The position numbers and the translations under genes were made by a program. From assembly GCA_016840285.1 (NCBI GenBank), contig JAEOSR010000151.1, forward strand, positions 1 to 8,142: a stretch of 8,142 nt of DNA. The letters run 5' to 3'. Shown in pieces: positions 5,843 to 8,142 of this stretch. The notes beneath the pieces were generated by a model, which was not told the origin of the DNA, made no database searches, and saw only the letters and a list, made by a program, of their open reading frames with translations. The DNA is from Candidatus Hodarchaeota archaeon (GTDB taxonomy: Archaea; Asgardarchaeota; Heimdallarchaeia; Hodarchaeales; Hodarchaeaceae). How positions within the stretch are numbered: the first letter of the stretch is position 1; the number at the start of each line of letters is the position of its first letter.

Positions 5843-5926
5843 TTATGGAACGAAAAATATTGGTTTTTCTTTAATTCATTTTAAGTATTCAATTTTTTGA
5901 TCTCTAAAAACATCTAAGAAGTGCTG
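5843..5926. other. Stop-rich AT spacer
   Basis: Very AT-rich sequence with runs of A or T and stops in every frame, lying between the stop of the ribbon-helix-helix-like gene (5927) and the remnant. Its T-runs on the minus strand (TGTTTTTAG near 5904-5912, ATATTTTTCG near 5852-5861) could end transcription of the upstream gene. No gene seen. Confidence 0.35.
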
Positions 5927-6118
5927 TTAGTTACTAGATTCATAAGCATCAATTATCCCTATAATATCATCCTCAAGCCATTCAGTTACTGATCTATCAA
6001 GTAAACCACACATTCTTTCAAGTGTTTTATAATTTTTGATAGGTATCTCTACTGTTAAGGTTAATGTGTTTTTTTCTGACAAGTACTCCACCAATGTAAC
6101 GCTTATAACAGGGGACAC
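5927..6118 (-). CDS. Small ribbon-helix-helix-like protein (putative DNA-binding)
   Basis: This 63-residue ORF runs from GTG 6118 to TAA 5927-5929. The core has the order expected of a ribbon-helix-helix (MetJ/Arc/CopG) fold: a strand LTLTVEIPI, helix KNYKTLERMCGLLD, a turn RSVTEW and a second helix LEDDIIGIIDAYESS. The IP followed by a first helix and an S-V-x-x-W/Y turn is common in archaeal CopG-like proteins. An in-frame TGA sits two codons upstream, so GTG 6118 is the first possible start. There is no Shine-Dalgarno, so the mRNA may be leaderless, or a start at the later TTG/GTG (codons 9-10) is possible. Such proteins usually bind operators as dimers, often as autoregulators or antitoxins, but no toxin gene lies next to it. 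The fold is read by eye from residue pattern only. Confidence 0.5.
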   Translation of the reverse strand: MSPVISVTLVEYLSEKNTLTLTVEIPIKNYKTLERMCGLLDRSVTEWLEDDIIGIIDAYESSN

Positions 6119-6215
6119 ATTTCATAGTTGTTCTAGCATAGACAGACTTATTCTTTCTCTAGCCTACACACACCAAAAATAGGGTGACATTGGTTCACCT
6201 ATTATCGATGGGTTT
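6119..6215. other. Divergent promoter region
   Basis: These 97 bases lie between the starts of two divergent genes, so promoters for both must be here. On the plus strand ACCAAAAATAGG (about 6172-6183) is a weak TATA-like candidate about 35-40 bases before the LRR start. AGGGTGA at 6181-6187 is a good ribosome-binding match but sits about 28 bases from the GTG start and next to no usable start in that frame. Confidence 0.35.
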
Positions 6216-7016
6216 GTGAACCTAGATATTCCTATCTCTGAGAGAAGATTCTTAGCTGAAAGTAATGCTAGTTTTGATGCAATTACGATTGAAGACCACC
6301 ACATTGTTAAAATCAAATATTCGATCTTTGATTATTATGATTTGGGATTTAATGATATGCTCATGATCCTTCCTGCCTCTATTGGAAACTTAACGGAATT
6401 ACGAGAATTAGATCTCAGTGGCCATTTCTTACGAGAGCTCCCTGAAGAAATCGGATCATTATCAAAACTTAAGTCACTAAGACTGTCGAATAATTTATTA
6501 GTTTCCCTTCCTGATATAGGTAAATTATCAAGACTTGATGAGTTAGACTTAAGTGAAAATCACTTAGAATCCCTTCCAGAAACCATAGGTCTATTGGCAG
6601 ACTTACGTATACTCAATTTGGAGAATACACGAAGAAATGTTGAGTGTTATTGTGGTTATTCATGTGAATATAATGATTTATTCGAGTCTGTTCTTCTTCA
6701 GTTTGATCAGATCGCGACCCATAAGTTATATGATTACCTCAATCTTCACCAGAATCATTTAACAGTAATTCCCGAATCTGTTGGGAATCTTACCAATTTA
6801 AGGAGACTCTTACTTGCTGGTAACTGGTTAACGACACTCCCTGACACGATTGGAAACTTACAGAAGTTGGAGTTCTTGGATCTACACAATAACATTCTGG
6901 AAACTCTCCCCGAAACGATAAAAAACCTTCAAAGTCTTAGAAGATTACATATTTGGAGTCCGATTAGTCAGTTTGCCGATATATATAAACGGACGCTAAT
7001 ATTACTGCTAGTCTAG
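6216..7016 (+). CDS. Leucine-rich-repeat protein with a Cys-containing insertion
   Basis: This 266-residue protein is probably cytosolic (no signal peptide) and likely works by protein-protein contact. After a non-repeat N-terminus (1-50) come LRR units of the L.L..N.L..LPE.IG.L..L type, about 23 residues each: a partial one at about 44-64, then 65-87, 88-109 (one residue short), 110-132, 175-197, 198-220 and 221-243. Between 137 and 174 the pattern is broken by an insertion with VECYCGYSC (Cys144, 146, 150) and a Phe/Leu-rich helix. After LRRLHIW the chain ends abruptly in a hydrophobic non-repeat tail, ILLLV, so the C-terminal cap is short or lost. The start is GTG 6216, the first possible one after an upstream TAG (6180-6182). 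It lacks a near ribosome binding site. LRR proteins of this LPxxIGxL style are abundant in Asgard archaea and many bacteria. The partner is unknown. Confidence 0.85.
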   Translation: MNLDIPISERRFLAESNASFDAITIEDHHIVKIKYSIFDYYDLGFNDMLMILPASIGNLTELRELDLSGHFLRELPEEIGSLSKLKSLRLSNNLLVSLPDIGKLSRLDELDLSENHLESLPETIGLLADLRILNLENTRRNVECYCGYSCEYNDLFESVLLQFDQIATHKLYDYLNLHQNHLTVIPESVGNLTNLRRLLLAGNWLTTLPDTIGNLQKLEFLDLHNNILETLPETIKNLQSLRRLHIWSPISQFADIYKRTLILLLV

Positions 7017-7128
7017 ATATTTTAAAACAAAATGGGTGTACAGTCTATTAATATATGTTAATCTGATTTGCTTAACTATTTTTCTATTTGGGGGAAGCAA
7101 GATCCTCTGAATCCAATAAGATATGAAT
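7017..7128. other. Spacer between convergent genes
   Basis: The 112 bases between the LRR stop and the stop of the minus-strand toroid gene are AT-rich, with TATTTTAAAAC near 7018-7028 and CTATTTTTCTATTTG near 7076-7090. These T-rich stretches could act as U-rich terminators for the plus-strand LRR gene. No gene seen. Confidence 0.35.
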
Positions 7129-8133
7129 CTATATCTCAATATCTATTTTATTTGCCTCTTTTAAGATATATAACGCATCTATTGTTACCCATTCATTCAT
7201 TTCCCGTCTATTCGACTCTCCCCAGTCAACTGGAGAATAGCGAGACCTCTTATTTCTAACATAGTATCTTCCTTCAGCTGAAAATCCCCCTTCGGGTAGT
7301 TGTTTGGATTCAAGTAATTTTAAAGCATCTTCACACCGAGAGTCATTAATTTTTCCACATTCAGCGAGCACCTTCAATCCAAAAAAGAAATTGTACATCC
7401 AATATGAAGGGTACGACAATTTTGTCCACTTACTATCAATAATCTCGTTGTTTTTTATTTTCTTATAGAATTTTCTTTTGAGAAACAACTCTGATGCCAG
7501 ATCAATTGTTTTTCTTGCCTTTTGATTGTTTGTTATTCTCTCAAAGACATTTATTGCTCTTAGTGGAATTATACTTTCATGATACGATGAATTTATGGCT
7601 TCAGGTCGTACATCACAATTCCATCCTCCATCCTCCCATTGATAGGTAATTAAACGATCAGCTAGTATTGAGCATTCCTCCCATACGTGTTCAGCTAGTC
7701 CCAATGAGATTATTGAAAACAAACCATTTCCTTCCTGAGAAGCACAGAATCTTTTCCGCCCATCAATCATTTTCTTGCTAGCCCAACGTTTTTCATTTAG
7801 TAACCAAGCTAACTCACGTTGAACGCTCGAGAGTAGTGTTTGATCCCCTGGGGGATAACCAATATCAGCCAGATCCGCCAAAATCCAATGTATTCCTTCC
7901 CATTTCTTATAAACTCGACTTACTCCTACTTTTCCTGTTTTATATAACTGTTCTTGAGCTGAGAGAGCATTTAATAATCCTGAAACTACAATTGACTTGT
8001 CTTTAATGCCCGATGTAATTTTTTGAACTTCATGGTTCTCATAATCATGCTCTAATAGGCGTAAGTACACTTTTAATTGAATAGCAGGATCCTTTGACGC
8101 CAATAATCTATTAACAACCTCTTTTATTTTCAT
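7129..8133 (-). CDS. Alpha/alpha-toroid protein related to terpenoid cyclases and prenyltransferases
   Basis: This 334-residue protein matches a family of uncharacterised bacterial and archaeal proteins usually labelled prenyltransferase- or squalene-cyclase-like. Recognisable conserved blocks, in order, are WEGIHWILADLADIGYP (78-94), a CASQEGN block at 130-136, QWEDGGWNCD (165-174, like a QW motif), SSYHES (182-187), YPSYWMYN (241-248), LESKQLPEGGFSAEGRYY (274-291), VDWGE (302-306) and EWVTIDAL (314-321). No DxDD protonation motif of squalene-hopene cyclases is seen, so cyclase activity is not supported. Cys130, Cys173 and His185 are candidate metal ligands or active-site residues by their conservation in the family as I recall it. 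No signal peptide or membrane segment is present. The start ATG 8133 is natural, but only nine bases of upstream sequence are visible and the frame stays open there. The reaction is unknown; it faces the LRR gene tail-to-tail. Confidence 0.82.
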   Translation of the reverse strand: MKIKEVVNRLLASKDPAIQLKVYLRLLEHDYENHEVQKITSGIKDKSIVVSGLLNALSAQEQLYKTGKVGVSRVYKKWEGIHWILADLADIGYPPGDQTLLSSVQRELAWLLNEKRWASKKMIDGRKRFCASQEGNGLFSIISLGLAEHVWEECSILADRLITYQWEDGGWNCDVRPEAINSSYHESIIPLRAINVFERITNNQKARKTIDLASELFLKRKFYKKIKNNEIIDSKWTKLSYPSYWMYNFFFGLKVLAECGKINDSRCEDALKLLESKQLPEGGFSAEGRYYVRNKRSRYSPVDWGESNRREMNEWVTIDALYILKEANKIDIEI

Positions 8134-8142
8134 AATGCCACA

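Noticed and set aside
5927..6118. Antitoxin of a toxin-antitoxin pair
   Set aside because: The predicted ribbon-helix-helix fold fits, but no toxin-like ORF is adjacent on the same strand.
6940..7020. Frameshift at the C-terminus of the LRR gene
   Set aside because: The other two frames stop soon after (TAG or TAA within about 20 codons) and do not restore a convincing LRR unit, so a natural short end is as likely.
7068..7259. A 63-codon plus-strand frame
   Set aside because: It mostly overlaps the end of the toroid gene on the minus strand. It lacks a ribosome binding site, and its product does not continue the LRR pattern.

Overview
The window is AT-rich (about 33-40% GC in most stretches) and reads as a chromosomal piece of an archaeon. 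A member of the Asgard group (Promethearchaeota), perhaps Heimdallarchaeia-like, is my best guess. The reasons are an M1 aminopeptidase of the tricorn-interacting-factor type, a surface-anchored right-handed beta-helix (NosD-type) protein with a Ser/Thr-rich stalk, a bacterial/Asgard-style leucine-rich-repeat protein, Shine-Dalgarno sites of the GGTGAT/GGGAGGT type, and a PARP1-like zinc finger. The taxonomic call is inference; no rRNA or other marker gene is present.

Layout. (1) 3-422 (+) is the 3' end of an unrecognised gene that enters from the left edge. It ends tail-to-tail, one base away, with (2) 424-2919 (-), a complete M1-family zinc aminopeptidase. (3) 3128-4729 (-) is a 533-residue exported beta-helix protein with 15 near-identical coils of 22-23 residues, each carrying a Cys at the same place, then a Ser/Thr-rich stalk and a C-terminal membrane anchor. 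(4) 4859-5842 (-) is the most interesting part. It is a compact same-strand run of short reading frames, clearly richer in GC in its downstream part (about 42-53%) than the surroundings. It contains an unmistakable PARP-type zinc finger whose first zinc ligand lies upstream of the only ATG, so the finger can only be made if a +1 frame change joins it to the preceding frame. A second frame without a start codon follows it directly, and gene-end remnants precede it. (5) 5927-6118 (-) encodes a small ribbon-helix-helix-like protein. (6) 6216-7016 (+) encodes a leucine-rich-repeat protein with a Cys-containing insertion. (7) 7129-8133 (-) encodes an alpha/alpha-toroid protein related to terpenoid cyclases and prenyltransferases, convergent with the LRR gene.

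How the genes relate. No single pathway ties the window together. The aminopeptidase probably trims peptides in the cytosol, the beta-helix protein faces outside, and the LRR and toroid proteins look like stand-alone genes. Only the 4859-5737 block looks like an operon: it has strong ribosome binding sites at 5744-5749 and 5526-5532 and an 8-base gene overlap. Its product may bind DNA ends or nicks if the frame is restored. It may instead be a decaying gene, a sequence error, or a gene that uses recoding, and the sequence alone cannot decide between these.
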